A stretch of 64,000 nucleotides of DNA from Neisseria sp. MVDL19-042950 (GTDB taxonomy: Bacteria; Pseudomonadota; Gammaproteobacteria; Burkholderiales; Neisseriaceae), in assembly GCF_030504625.1 (NCBI RefSeq), contig NZ_JAUKWH010000002.1, positions 267,262 to 331,261 of the forward strand, read 5' to 3'. The notes below the pieces were generated by a model, which did not search any database, was not told the DNA's origin, and was given only the letters and a program-made list of their open reading frames with translations. Shown here piece by piece: positions 54,742 through 63,586 of this stretch. Every line of letters begins with the position of its first letter. Positions within the stretch are counted from its first letter, which is position 1. The position numbers and the translations under genes were made by a program.

Positions 54742-57429
54742 TTATTTTTGCGGATCAATCAAAAGCGCCCTTGCGTTTTGCTCCGACCATAAAAGTTTGG
54801 CGGTTTGCCGCAATCGGGTTTGGATAATCGTGCGGTGCAGTTCGGGCAAACGGCTGAGATAACGGGCATCTCCGTAATGCCTGTGGCTGGCGGCCAGCCG
54901 TTCCAGCCAAACTTCGGGGTTTTGGCGGCGTTTGGCTTCCTGTTCGATAAACAGCCGCTGTAAATTGTATGCTTCGCTTTTGCTGATGTTTTCAGGCAGC
55001 CTCGTTAAAACCTGCCGGGCGGCCTGCCATGCTTCGGCGGCCTGTTCGGGCGTGGTGCTGAAAAACAAATTGCTTTCCACCCTGTTATGGGAAGGCTGCG
55101 GCATGGCGCTGAATTTTACGCCGTATGCGCTTTGGCGGCGGCTGCGCAATTCGTCTTTCAAACGGGCATTGGCAAGGTTGACCAGCAGCGGAATCTGCTC
55201 GGAAGTATCCGGCGTCCAATCGTAAAATGCCTGCCACGACCACGCGTTGATGTCGGTGCCGTCGGTATCGTTAATCGGTGCGCGGCGCAAGGTCGAACCT
55301 TCTTGCAACGCAGGCGCGGTATGAACGGCCGTGCGGCGCGGAATGTCCGCCAAATATTGCGCCAGCAGCGTTTTGATTTTTTCAGACGGCATGTCGCTGA
55401 CGATATAGTAGTTCACCGGAGAAGAAGCGAGGTTTTGCCATCGGTTCAGCAGTTCGCCGCGGCCGAGTGCGCGGATTTCATCACCGTTTGCCGGCCGGCT
55501 TTCCGGAACGCCGAAGCGAAGCTGCTCCAGCTCCAATTCTTGCCTGCCGGGAACGGATTGCAGATAAATAGGCAGTTTTACGGCTTCGGCTTCCAAAGTT
55601 TCCTGCCAGTTGTCGGTTGTCGGCGCAGTTTGGCGGCTGCGGTAAAGTTGCAGCAGCTTTTCAAAGCCGGCTTGCGGCACTTGCGCATCGGTAATTTGTT
55701 TGTCACCGCTTAATTGGTAAGCAAATTTTATGCCCTGCTGTTGCTGCCATTGCTTGAGTTGCGTGGCTGTAAAGCCTGCGGGAGCAGAGTTCGCAATAAT
55801 TTTTGCCGCCAATTGCGCCTGCCATGCGTTCACGCCGCTGTGCAGATAACCCGTTTCGCTGACGGCTTTGAAATAGAGCTTGCCGTTTGCCGAAGGATGT
55901 TGCAGTAACACGGCTTTATCTCCGTTTTCAAACTGGAGATAGCTTACTTTATTATCGCTGTCGTACCCCTCGGAAACGATTCTGCCCTGCCCCTTGTGAA
56001 CGGTAAAAAACGGTTTGTCAGCAACAGGTTGCGTTGCCGCTTTCGCTTTGCCTGCGGGTAAAGGATTGATTTTCGGCGGCACGGGCTTTTCCGAGTTCGG
56101 CGCTTGGATAATCAACAGTTTATCGTCTGCACTCAGCCATTCGCCGATGCGTTTGTTTACGGCGGCGGTATTGATGCGGTAGAGCTGGCCGCGCTCGGTC
56201 TTACGATTTTCTCCGGTGGGCAGCGGTTTGTCGTTCAGCAGAATATTATCGACAAGAAGAACGGTTTGATCGAGATTGTCCGCCAAACCGGTCGGTTTCA
56301 TATTGCCGTGCAATACTTTGCGGTAGGCTGCGACTTCTTCGTCGGCAGCAGGCTGCTGCAAAATGTGTTGCTGCAACTCGCGCAGATTATCGGTTGCGGC
56401 TGCATGCCGGTTCGGGGCGACATCCATATAAAAGCCGAGCGAACCGGTTTTTTTACCGATATTGCCGGATTTCAACGACACCGGCTGTCCTGATTGTTCG
56501 ATGCGCCGATGGATGATGTATGCGGCAAAGTTGTCCAGCAGCTGCTGGTAGTATCCTTCGGTATTATTGCTTTGAGACAAAGCGTTATCGAAACGGAAAA
56601 TCAAAGCGATTTTGCTCTCGGTATTGTCTTTGTCGCGCACATATCCGGTATGCCAGCCGGTTTTCAAGGCGGGCTCGTATTCCTCGGGGCGGCGCTCCGG
56701 CAGCGGAATCGGTTTCAGACGGCCTAATGAGGTTTCTATGGCGGCTGCGGTTTGTGCGGGATCAATATCGCCCATCACCACCAGTACGGCATTGTTGCTG
56801 CCATACCATTTTTGCCGGAAGGCATCGATAGCATCGACTCGGGCATTTTCAATGGCCGTTTTACCGCCGATCGGCGCATAACGCGCTTGCCGCGAACCGC
56901 TGTATAACAAAGCGTGTTCCTGCCTTTTCAGACGGCCTTCAAGCGTTTGCTGCTGCCGCCATTCGCTCAGGATAACCTGTTTTTCTTTTGCCCAGTCTGC
57001 CGGAGAGAAACTGCGCGGAGACAGTATTTGACGGTAAACGGCCAGAGCGTTGCCAAGCTGTTTTTTCCCTTGTGGGGGAGTGAGCAGGTAACGGGTGAAA
57101 TGATAACCGGTTTGGGCGTTGTAATGCCGGCCGAGCTGCCAGCCTTGCTTGTTGAGTGCGTCAGATAAACCTGCGGGGAAATCGGGGGCGCTCTGAAAAA
57201 CCATGTGCTCGACAATATGCGCCAGCCCCTCTTCCCCTGCGTTTTCGTCCGCCGCGCCGACATTGACCTGCAAACGCAATACCAACCTTTTATCAGCCGA
57301 AGGAACGTGAAAAATGTGATACGCCAAACCGTTGGCGAGCTTGCCTTGCATGTGGGCAATTTCCCCCGCACGCACAAACATTGCGGCGGAGACAACCGAC
57401 ATCATCAGAATCAGGCGGATAAATAACAT
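54742..57429 (-). CDS. M16-family zinc peptidase, secreted
   Basis: 895 residues with a signal peptide near residues 1-21. The inverted zinc motif HIVEHMVF (HXXEH) is at about residue 67, and the distal Glu is expected about 75 residues later. The length and two halves (an active N-terminal half and an inactive C-terminal half with RLKDELRSRRQSAYGVKFS) match PqqL-like M16 proteases. It is predicted to act in the periplasm, degrading peptides; PqqL in E. coli helps use an iron-bearing peptide. Substrate here unknown. Confidence 0.87.
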   Translation of the reverse strand: MLFIRLILMMSVVSAAMFVRAGEIAHMQGKLANGLAYHIFHVPSADKRLVLRLQVNVGAADENAGEEGLAHIVEHMVFQSAPDFPAGLSDALNKQGWQLGRHYNAQTGYHFTRYLLTPPQGKKQLGNALAVYRQILSPRSFSPADWAKEKQVILSEWRQQQTLEGRLKRQEHALLYSGSRQARYAPIGGKTAIENARVDAIDAFRQKWYGSNNAVLVVMGDIDPAQTAAAIETSLGRLKPIPLPERRPEEYEPALKTGWHTGYVRDKDNTESKIALIFRFDNALSQSNNTEGYYQQLLDNFAAYIIHRRIEQSGQPVSLKSGNIGKKTGSLGFYMDVAPNRHAAATDNLRELQQHILQQPAADEEVAAYRKVLHGNMKPTGLADNLDQTVLLVDNILLNDKPLPTGENRKTERGQLYRINTAAVNKRIGEWLSADDKLLIIQAPNSEKPVPPKINPLPAGKAKAATQPVADKPFFTVHKGQGRIVSEGYDSDNKVSYLQFENGDKAVLLQHPSANGKLYFKAVSETGYLHSGVNAWQAQLAAKIIANSAPAGFTATQLKQWQQQQGIKFAYQLSGDKQITDAQVPQAGFEKLLQLYRSRQTAPTTDNWQETLEAEAVKLPIYLQSVPGRQELELEQLRFGVPESRPANGDEIRALGRGELLNRWQNLASSPVNYYIVSDMPSEKIKTLLAQYLADIPRRTAVHTAPALQEGSTLRRAPINDTDGTDINAWSWQAFYDWTPDTSEQIPLLVNLANARLKDELRSRRQSAYGVKFSAMPQPSHNRVESNLFFSTTPEQAAEAWQAARQVLTRLPENISKSEAYNLQRLFIEQEAKRRQNPEVWLERLAASHRHYGDARYLSRLPELHRTIIQTRLRQTAKLLWSEQNARALLIDPQK

Positions 57430-57533
57430 GGTGTAATGTGGAAGCCGTTATTTTTATTAAACGGCATTATGCCTTGTTTTATCCGTTCTGAATACCGTTT
57501 ATCCTGCCATTTTTGCAGACTTTAAATCGGATG

Positions 57534-57565
57534 AGGCCGTCTGAAACAAGATTTTCAGACGGCCT
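57534..57565 (-). terminator. Inverted-DUS terminator after the di-Mop gene
   Basis: A 13-bp DUS stem (57534-57546 with 57553-57565), 45 bases beyond the stop codon of the gene at 57610. Confidence 0.7.
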
Positions 57566-57609
57566 GCCTTACTTGCATTCAAACCGGTAATCTGCCGGAT
57601 GGCTGTGAT

Positions 57610-58038
57610 TTAAGCCAACACGCCCAAAATCACGCTGCTGGCTTTAAACAAGGCCGTAGCACGTTGGCCGGGATGCAAATCGAGTTGTTCGGTGCTTTGC
57701 ATAGTAATGCCTGCGGTAATGGAAACGTCATTACCCAAATCAATCGTAACAACCGAGTTTACCGCTCCGCGTTCAACATTGCTGATGATGCCGTTTAATT
57801 GGTTGCGGGCTGAGAGTTTGATGTGCTCCAGATCAGTCGCAATGATGATGCCGGTCGATTTGATTAGCGCAACAACCGGGCTGCCTTCTTTAAGTGCCAG
57901 ATTTTCGCAGCTTTCGCAAGTGATGATGGCGGTTAATTCGTGTCCGCTCGGCAGATTGATAATGACTTCGTTGTTTACGGCACCTTGTTTGATGCGTTTT
58001 ACGGTACCTGCCAATTGGTTGCGTGCGCTGGTTTTCAT
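57610..58038 (-). CDS. Di-Mop (TOBE) molybdate-binding protein
   Basis: 142 residues made of two tandem Mop/TOBE domains of about 68 residues each, starting SARNQLAGTVKRIKQGAVNNEV and SARNQLNGIISNVERGAVNSVV. Such ModG/Mop-like proteins bind molybdate in the cytoplasm for storage or delivery. It is divergent from narG, a molybdenum enzyme, which supports the assignment. No SD stronger than AAGGAA before the ATG. Confidence 0.93.
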   Translation of the reverse strand: MKTSARNQLAGTVKRIKQGAVNNEVIINLPSGHELTAIITCESCENLALKEGSPVVALIKSTGIIIATDLEHIKLSARNQLNGIISNVERGAVNSVVTIDLGNDVSITAGITMQSTEQLDLHPGQRATALFKASSVILGVLA

Positions 58039-58475
58039 GAAGTATTCCTTTTCCGGATAAATAAATTTCAGAAGCTGAAGCCGATGGTTAAAACGATTGT
58101 AAAACCTGCCGAATCAATCGTACAAGGTTATTTTGCATATTTATATTTTGCCTTATTCATTCCCACAGGCTTATCTAAACCGTCTGCAACCATGATTTCA
58201 GACGGCCTCTGCATGAAAACTGGGATTGTACCCGCCCTTAAAAGATTTTTAAGCCTGCCGCTATACGACAAGAACTAATTATAAAGAACTATACTACCTA
58301 TTCTAAAGAATTACGCATCCTGCTCTTTCGGGCAATTCTTCCCTTGTTCTAATGCTTTGTGATAAGCCTCTTTGGAAGCATATTTTTTGACATACGGCTG
58401 TTTTATATTGTCAGGTATCCGAAAAAGGTTTTAAAAACAGCTTTAGCACCATAAAGCACAAGTGAGGGACACTCC
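58039..58475. other. Intergenic region between the di-Mop gene and narG
   Basis: 437 bases without a credible gene. It contains one DUS (near 58197) and AT-rich sequence with a TTGACA at 58387-58392, but no well-spaced -10. I could not find a convincing FNR or NarL/NarP box. It must contain the narG promoter; a GTGAGGG-type ribosome site precedes the ATG. Confidence 0.5.
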
Positions 58476-61400
58476 ATGAGCCACTTTTTAGACCGCCTGA
58501 AATTTTTCAGCCAAAAACACGAACCCTTTGCCGACGGGCACGGTGTGCTCACCGAAGAAGACCGCAAATGGGAAGATGCCTACCGCAGCCGCTGGCAGCA
58601 CGATAAAGTGGTGCGCTCCACCCACGGGGTGAACTGTACCGGTTCGTGCAGTTGGAAAGTTTATGTGAAAAACGGCCTGATTACTTGGGAAACCCAGCAG
58701 ACCGACTATCCGCGCACCCGCCCCGATTTGCCCAACCATGAGCCGCGGGGCTGTCCGCGCGGGGCTTCGTACAGTTGGTATGTGTATTCCGCACAGCGTG
58801 TGAAATACCCGATGATACGCGGCGTGTTGGCGGAAATGTGGCGTGAAGCGCGCAAAACCATGTCGCCGGTTGAGGCTTGGGCGTGGATCGTGGAAGATGA
58901 AAACCGGGCTAAGTCGTATAAAACCCAACGCGGCTTGGGCGGCTTTGTGCGTGCGTCTTGGGACGAGGCCAATGAAATGGTGGCGGCGGCCAATGCTTAC
59001 ACCGTTAAAAACTACGGCCCCGACCGTGTGATCGGCTTCTCGCCGATTCCCGCCATGTCGATGGTGAGCTATGCCGCAGGCGTGCGCTATTTGAGCCTGC
59101 TCGGAGGCGTGGCGATGTCGTTCTACGACTGGTATTGCGACTTGCCGCCGGCCAGCCCGCAAATTTGGGGCGAGCAAACCGACGTGGCCGAGTCTGCCGA
59201 CTGGTACAACTCGAATTACTTAATGGTATGGGGTTCCAACGTGCCGATGACACGCACGCCCGATGCCCACTTCTACACCGAAGTACGCTACAAAGGCACC
59301 AAAACCGTGGCCGTGTCTTCCGACTTCGGCGAGATGGCGAAGTTTGGCGATATTTGGCTTGCGCCGAAACAAGGCACCGACGCGGCTTTGGCGATGGCGA
59401 TGGGTCATGTGATTCTGAAAGAGTTCCACATCGACAACCCTTCTCCTTATTTCACCGATTATGTGCGCCGCCTAACCGATATGCCGATGTTGGTGTGCTT
59501 GGATGCCGACAGCAAAGGCTACGCACCCAAATACTTCCTGCGCGCGTCCGAATTGTCTGCATTCGGCGAAGAAAAAAACGCCGATTGGAAAACTCTGATA
59601 TGGGACGAGCTTTCAGACGCCCTCTGCCTGCCCAACGGCTCTATCGGTTTCCGCTGGGACGGCAGTCAAAAATGGAACTTGGAAACCCGTGCACAAGATA
59701 AAGAAGTCCGCGCCGCCCTGTCGCTGAAAGAGCGCGCCGATGAAGTGGTGAACGTAGGCTTTACCTACTTCGGCGGCGAATGCGACGACATGATTTACCG
59801 CAAAGTGCCCGCCAAACGCATTCCGCTGGCCAACGGCGAAACCGCGTTGGTAGCGACTGTGTTTGACCTGATGGTGGCCAACTACGGCGTGGACAACGGC
59901 TTGGGCTGCGAAAATGTTGCCAAAGATTATTTCGACGACAAGCCCTACACGCCGGCATGGCAGGAAAAACACACCGGCGTGAAACCGGAGCTGGTGATTC
60001 AGGTGGCTCGCGAGTTCGCCCAAAACGCCCACGACACCGAAGGCCGCAGTATGGTGATTGTCGGTGCCGGTTTGAACCACTGGTACCACATGGATATGGC
60101 GTATCGCGGCATTATCAATATGCTGATGATGTGCGGCTCTATCGGTAAATCCGGCGGCGGCTGGTGCCACTATGTAGGCCAAGAAAAACTGCGCCCGCAA
60201 AGTGGCTGGATTCCGTTGACGTTTGCTACCGACTGGCACCGCCCGCCGCGCCAAATGAACAGCACTTCGTTCTTCTACGCCCATACCAGCCAATGGCGGC
60301 ATGAAAAAGTGCATGTAGATGAAATTCTGGCCGCCAATGCCGACGGCAGCATGGGTTCGCTTTCCATGATCGACTACAACGCCAAAGCAGAACGCATGGG
60401 CTGGCTGCCGAGCGCGCCGCAATTGGGCGCAAACCCCTTGGATATTGCCGATCAAGCCGCTGCCGCCGGAGTGGATGCCGCCCAATATGTGGCAGGCCGT
60501 CTGAAAGACGGTTCGCTGGATATGGCGTGTAACGACCCCGACAACCCGCAAAACTTCCCGCGCAACCTGTTTGTGTGGCGTTCAAACCTGCTCGGTTCTT
60601 CGGGCAAAGGCCATGAGTATTTCCTGAAATACCTGCTGGGCACGCAAAACGCCGTGTTGAGCGACGAAAACGACGAAGAGTGCATCAAGCCGTCTGAAAT
60701 TACCGTGCGACCCGCCGCCGAAGGCAAACTTGACCTGCTGACCGTACTCGATTTCCGCATGTCCACCACCTGCTTGTACAGCGACATCGTATTGCCGACC
60801 GCCACATGGTACGAAAAAGACGACCTCAACACCTCGGATATGCACCCGTTTATCCACCCGCTCACCGAGGCCGTGCAGCCGCTATGGCAAAGCAAAACCG
60901 ACTGGGAGATTTACAAAGGTTTCGCTAAAAAATTCAGCGAGTTGGCCAAAGACTACATCGGCGTACGCAAAGACATCGTGCTCACTCCGCTGATGCACGA
61001 CAGCCCGCAGGAACTCGGCCAGCCGTTTGACCCGAAAGACTGGAAACACGGCGAATGCGACCCGATTCCCGGCAAAACCATGCCCGCAATTACCGTCGTC
61101 GAGCGTGATTACGGCGCGATTTACGAAAAATTCACTTCAGTCGGCCCGTTGCTGGAAAAAATCAACAACAACGGCAAAGGCATGGCTTGGGACACCAAGC
61201 ACGAAGTTGAATTCCTGCGCAAACTCAACGGCGTACAAGCAACCGGCGTAGGCAAAGGCCAGCCGAAAATCGAAACCGCCATTGATGCCTGCGAAATGGT
61301 GCTGACCCTCGCGCCCGAAACCAACGGCCACGTTGCCGTTAAAGCATGGGAAGCGTTGAGCAAAGCCACCGGCCGTGATCACTCGCACCTGATTAAATCG

Positions 61401-62153
61401 AGCGAGCACACCACCATCCGCTTCCGCGATATCGTCGCCCAGCCGCGCAAAATCGTAACCTCACCGATTTGGTCGGGCGTGGAAAGCGAAGAAGTGTGCT
61501 ACAACGCCGGCTATACCAACGTGCACGAACTGATTCCGTGGCGCACCATCACCGGCCGCCAGCAGTTCTACCAAGACCACAAATGGATGCGTGATTTCGG
61601 CGAACACTTGTGCGTGTACAAGCCCGCCGTCGATTTCAAAACCACCAAAAAACTGCTCGGCAAATATCCTAACGGCAACAAGGAAATTACGCTTAACTTC
61701 CTCACGCCGCACCAAAAATGGGGCATTCACAGCACCTATTCGGAAAACCTGCGCATGCTCACCCTGTTCCGCGGCGGTCCGCACGTGTGGATTTCCGAAA
61801 TTGATGCCAAGAAAGCCGGCATTGTCGATAACGACTGGGTGGAAGTGTTCAACGCCAACGGCACCATCGCCTGCCGCGCCGTGGTAAGCCAACGCATCCC
61901 CGAAACCATGATCCTGATGTACCACGCACAGGAAAAAATCGTCCACACACCCGCAGGCGAGGTTTCGCAAAAACGCGGCGGCATCCACAATTCCGTTACC
62001 CGCGCCATCCTGAAGCCCACCCACATGATCGGCGGCTACGCCCAGCTTGCTTACGGTTTCAACTACTACGGCACGGTAGGTTCCAACCGCGACGAATGGG
62101 TGATTGTGCGTAAGATGAACAAAGTGGATTGGATGGATGAACCGGCAAGGTGA
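58476..62153 (+). CDS. narG: Respiratory nitrate reductase alpha subunit NarG
   Basis: 1225 residues, full family length. The FS0 iron-sulfur ligands are in STHGVNCTGSCSWKVYV (His and Cys) and RGCPRGASYSWYV (last Cys). The N-terminal residues KFFSQKHEPFADGHG and the C-terminal VRKMNKVDWMD are typical. It binds molybdo-bis-MGD and reduces nitrate on the cytoplasmic side together with NarH and NarI. The window holds no narH, narJ or narI after it; instead, a DUS and an opposite-strand vgrG-toxin module follow. The upstream gene is a molybdate-binding protein, not narK. Confidence 0.95.
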   Translation: MSHFLDRLKFFSQKHEPFADGHGVLTEEDRKWEDAYRSRWQHDKVVRSTHGVNCTGSCSWKVYVKNGLITWETQQTDYPRTRPDLPNHEPRGCPRGASYSWYVYSAQRVKYPMIRGVLAEMWREARKTMSPVEAWAWIVEDENRAKSYKTQRGLGGFVRASWDEANEMVAAANAYTVKNYGPDRVIGFSPIPAMSMVSYAAGVRYLSLLGGVAMSFYDWYCDLPPASPQIWGEQTDVAESADWYNSNYLMVWGSNVPMTRTPDAHFYTEVRYKGTKTVAVSSDFGEMAKFGDIWLAPKQGTDAALAMAMGHVILKEFHIDNPSPYFTDYVRRLTDMPMLVCLDADSKGYAPKYFLRASELSAFGEEKNADWKTLIWDELSDALCLPNGSIGFRWDGSQKWNLETRAQDKEVRAALSLKERADEVVNVGFTYFGGECDDMIYRKVPAKRIPLANGETALVATVFDLMVANYGVDNGLGCENVAKDYFDDKPYTPAWQEKHTGVKPELVIQVAREFAQNAHDTEGRSMVIVGAGLNHWYHMDMAYRGIINMLMMCGSIGKSGGGWCHYVGQEKLRPQSGWIPLTFATDWHRPPRQMNSTSFFYAHTSQWRHEKVHVDEILAANADGSMGSLSMIDYNAKAERMGWLPSAPQLGANPLDIADQAAAAGVDAAQYVAGRLKDGSLDMACNDPDNPQNFPRNLFVWRSNLLGSSGKGHEYFLKYLLGTQNAVLSDENDEECIKPSEITVRPAAEGKLDLLTVLDFRMSTTCLYSDIVLPTATWYEKDDLNTSDMHPFIHPLTEAVQPLWQSKTDWEIYKGFAKKFSELAKDYIGVRKDIVLTPLMHDSPQELGQPFDPKDWKHGECDPIPGKTMPAITVVERDYGAIYEKFTSVGPLLEKINNNGKGMAWDTKHEVEFLRKLNGVQATGVGKGQPKIETAIDACEMVLTLAPETNGHVAVKAWEALSKATGRDHSHLIKSSEHTTIRFRDIVAQPRKIVTSPIWSGVESEEVCYNAGYTNVHELIPWRTITGRQQFYQDHKWMRDFGEHLCVYKPAVDFKTTKKLLGKYPNGNKEITLNFLTPHQKWGIHSTYSENLRMLTLFRGGPHVWISEIDAKKAGIVDNDWVEVFNANGTIACRAVVSQRIPETMILMYHAQEKIVHTPAGEVSQKRGGIHNSVTRAILKPTHMIGGYAQLAYGFNYYGTVGSNRDEWVIVRKMNKVDWMDEPAR

Positions 62154-62175
62154 GGCCGTCTGAAAAGCTTGGTAT

Positions 62176-62217
62176 GTAAAAAATGCCTGTCTGAAAGGGA
62201 GTTTTCAGGCAGGCATT
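62176..62217 (-). terminator. Terminator of the vgrG-toxin-immunity operon with a foreign-type DUS
   Basis: A 15-bp stem (from 62182, loop at 62197-62201, to 62216) with a T-run on the minus strand, 13 bases beyond the immunity gene. The left arm contains TGCCTGTCTGAA (62184-62195), which matches the uptake word of the N. wadsworthii group; the right arm differs by one base. Confidence 0.75.
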
Positions 62218-62228
62218 AATTTATTCAT

Positions 62229-62786
62229 TTATAACCACTCTTCAGGAATTTCTCTAAAATCATCATAATTACAATATATCATTGTACCTTTTTTATCATT
62301 AATATTTATCTCATAAAAAGAAAATACCTCATCGTAACCAAAAAAAGGGGATAAATTGGGAGTAAATTCTTTTGTAAAAAAAATTCTATTAGGGTCTTTA
62401 TATTCAAAATAATCAGAGTATTTTTTTAATTTATTGATTATAATAGTTTTTTCATTATTCCATTTGTTTTCAAAATTAGAATCAATATTTACATTTATGC
62501 GTCGGCAATAATGCAAGAAGGGTATTGATAGGGGGGCATTACTGCCAGTAATGATCGTTTCGCCATCCCCACCTTTTTTAAGTGTTATTACTGTTGGGAA
62601 CATTTTTTTTTCTTTATATATAAAATATTGATTAAAAATATAAAGTTGCATTAAAAAAATAACTATTATAATTAAACTTTTTTTCCAAAAATTATATATT
62701 CCAATTTTATGGATCAATCTTAATAAAAAAAACCATATCCCAGATACTAATGTTAAAATCAATATAACAAAAAGAATACTAATCAT
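62229..62786 (-). CDS. Probable immunity protein for the Ntox44 toxin (two-helix membrane protein)
   Basis: 185 residues, start overlapping the toxin stop by 4 bases (ATGA). Two transmembrane helices are seen at about residues 3-24 and 36-57. The rest (60-185) is soluble, rich in Asn, Lys, Ile and Phe. It has no recognised family. It is strongly AT-rich, in contrast to narG. Position directly after a toxin gene, translational coupling and small size are what is expected of an immunity gene; a function test is lacking. Confidence 0.6.
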   Translation of the reverse strand: MISILFVILILTLVSGIWFFLLRLIHKIGIYNFWKKSLIIIVIFLMQLYIFNQYFIYKEKKMFPTVITLKKGGDGETIITGSNAPLSIPFLHYCRRINVNIDSNFENKWNNEKTIIINKLKKYSDYFEYKDPNRIFFTKEFTPNLSPFFGYDEVFSFYEININDKKGTMIYCNYDDFREIPEEWL

Positions 62787-63586
62787 TCTTTAGTGAACCT
62801 TGTGCTATTTTTGTCAAAACATAAATGGATTACCCTTGCATCATCAAGAAAAGGAATCATTTCTAGCCTTTGCAAAACGTCCATCATTGTTAATTTTGAA
62901 ATATTTTTTATACCAAAATCTTTAAAGAGATTAACGCCAAGAGTAATAGTTTCTCTATCCGCAATATTATCATAATCACGAAGTTTATCTGTTTGTTCTT
63001 TGCCTGTTCTCTCTACATTTTTGCCTGATAAAATATTTGTACCTATTTGTTCCAAGCCTGCACCATCTAATAAAATACTGGCACTAAATCCACAAGCCAT
63101 TCCAACATAACCATAATGTATATTGGACCATACATCATAAAAATAATCATGTTTTTTATATTTATGATAATGACTTTGTGATAAAGCAGCATTTTGTTTG
63201 TTACTTAACGGTCTATTTTTTACTGCAAAATTACTAAATTTTTTACGAATAATTGGTTTATGATCCCAAGGGCCATTTTGTCTTACCATCATAGTCCAAG
63301 CAATCATAGCTTCGACCAACATAGGCTGCGGCGGCTGTCCTAAACGTTTGTACCAAGGTAAAGCCTGCCATTCTTTCATACGACCTGAATGATCATTGTA
63401 ATAACGTATCTGTTCAGCCTGTTTGCTTTTCACGTTACGTTTAATTTCGTCGACGATATATTCTGCAACTTTAACCGCTCCATCAATTTTGTGTTCACAT
63501 GGCTGAGTAATTTTCTGCACAACCAAATAATTATCACCTTTGACAAATCTGCCTTTAGTAGTTTTCGTCTTATCTATTTCAGCCAT
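62783..63586 (-). CDS. T6SS-linked effector with a polymorphic toxin type 44 (Ntox44) domain
   Basis: 267 residues from ATG 63586, or 272 from ATG 63601; both overlap the vgrG end. The N-terminal 75 residues (HKIDGAVKVAEYIVDEIKRNV) are unassigned. The Ntox44 features are MVRQNGPWDHK (about residue 105), YDVWSNIHYGYVGMACGF (about 150) and LLDGAGLEQ. The family is predicted to be a nuclease or RNase, by bioinformatic studies; the activity was not shown here. The gene is AT-rich. A place between vgrG and a small membrane protein suggests delivery by the type VI spike. Confidence 0.72.
   Translation of the reverse strand: MAEIDKTKTTKGRFVKGDNYLVVQKITQPCEHKIDGAVKVAEYIVDEIKRNVKSKQAEQIRYYNDHSGRMKEWQALPWYKRLGQPPQPMLVEAMIAWTMMVRQNGPWDHKPIIRKKFSNFAVKNRPLSNKQNAALSQSHYHKYKKHDYFYDVWSNIHYGYVGMACGFSASILLDGAGLEQIGTNILSGKNVERTGKEQTDKLRDYDNIADRETITLGVNLFKDFGIKNISKLTMMDVLQRLEMIPFLDDARVIHLCFDKNSTRFTKE

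Noticed and set aside
58380..58440. FNR or sigma-70 promoter for narG
   Set aside because: TTGACA is present, but the best -10 is only 11 bases away and no two-sided FNR palindrome is visible.
59613..60551. 312-residue minus-strand frame
   Set aside because: Antisense within narG, no ribosome site, and His/Val-rich as expected of complementary strand reading.
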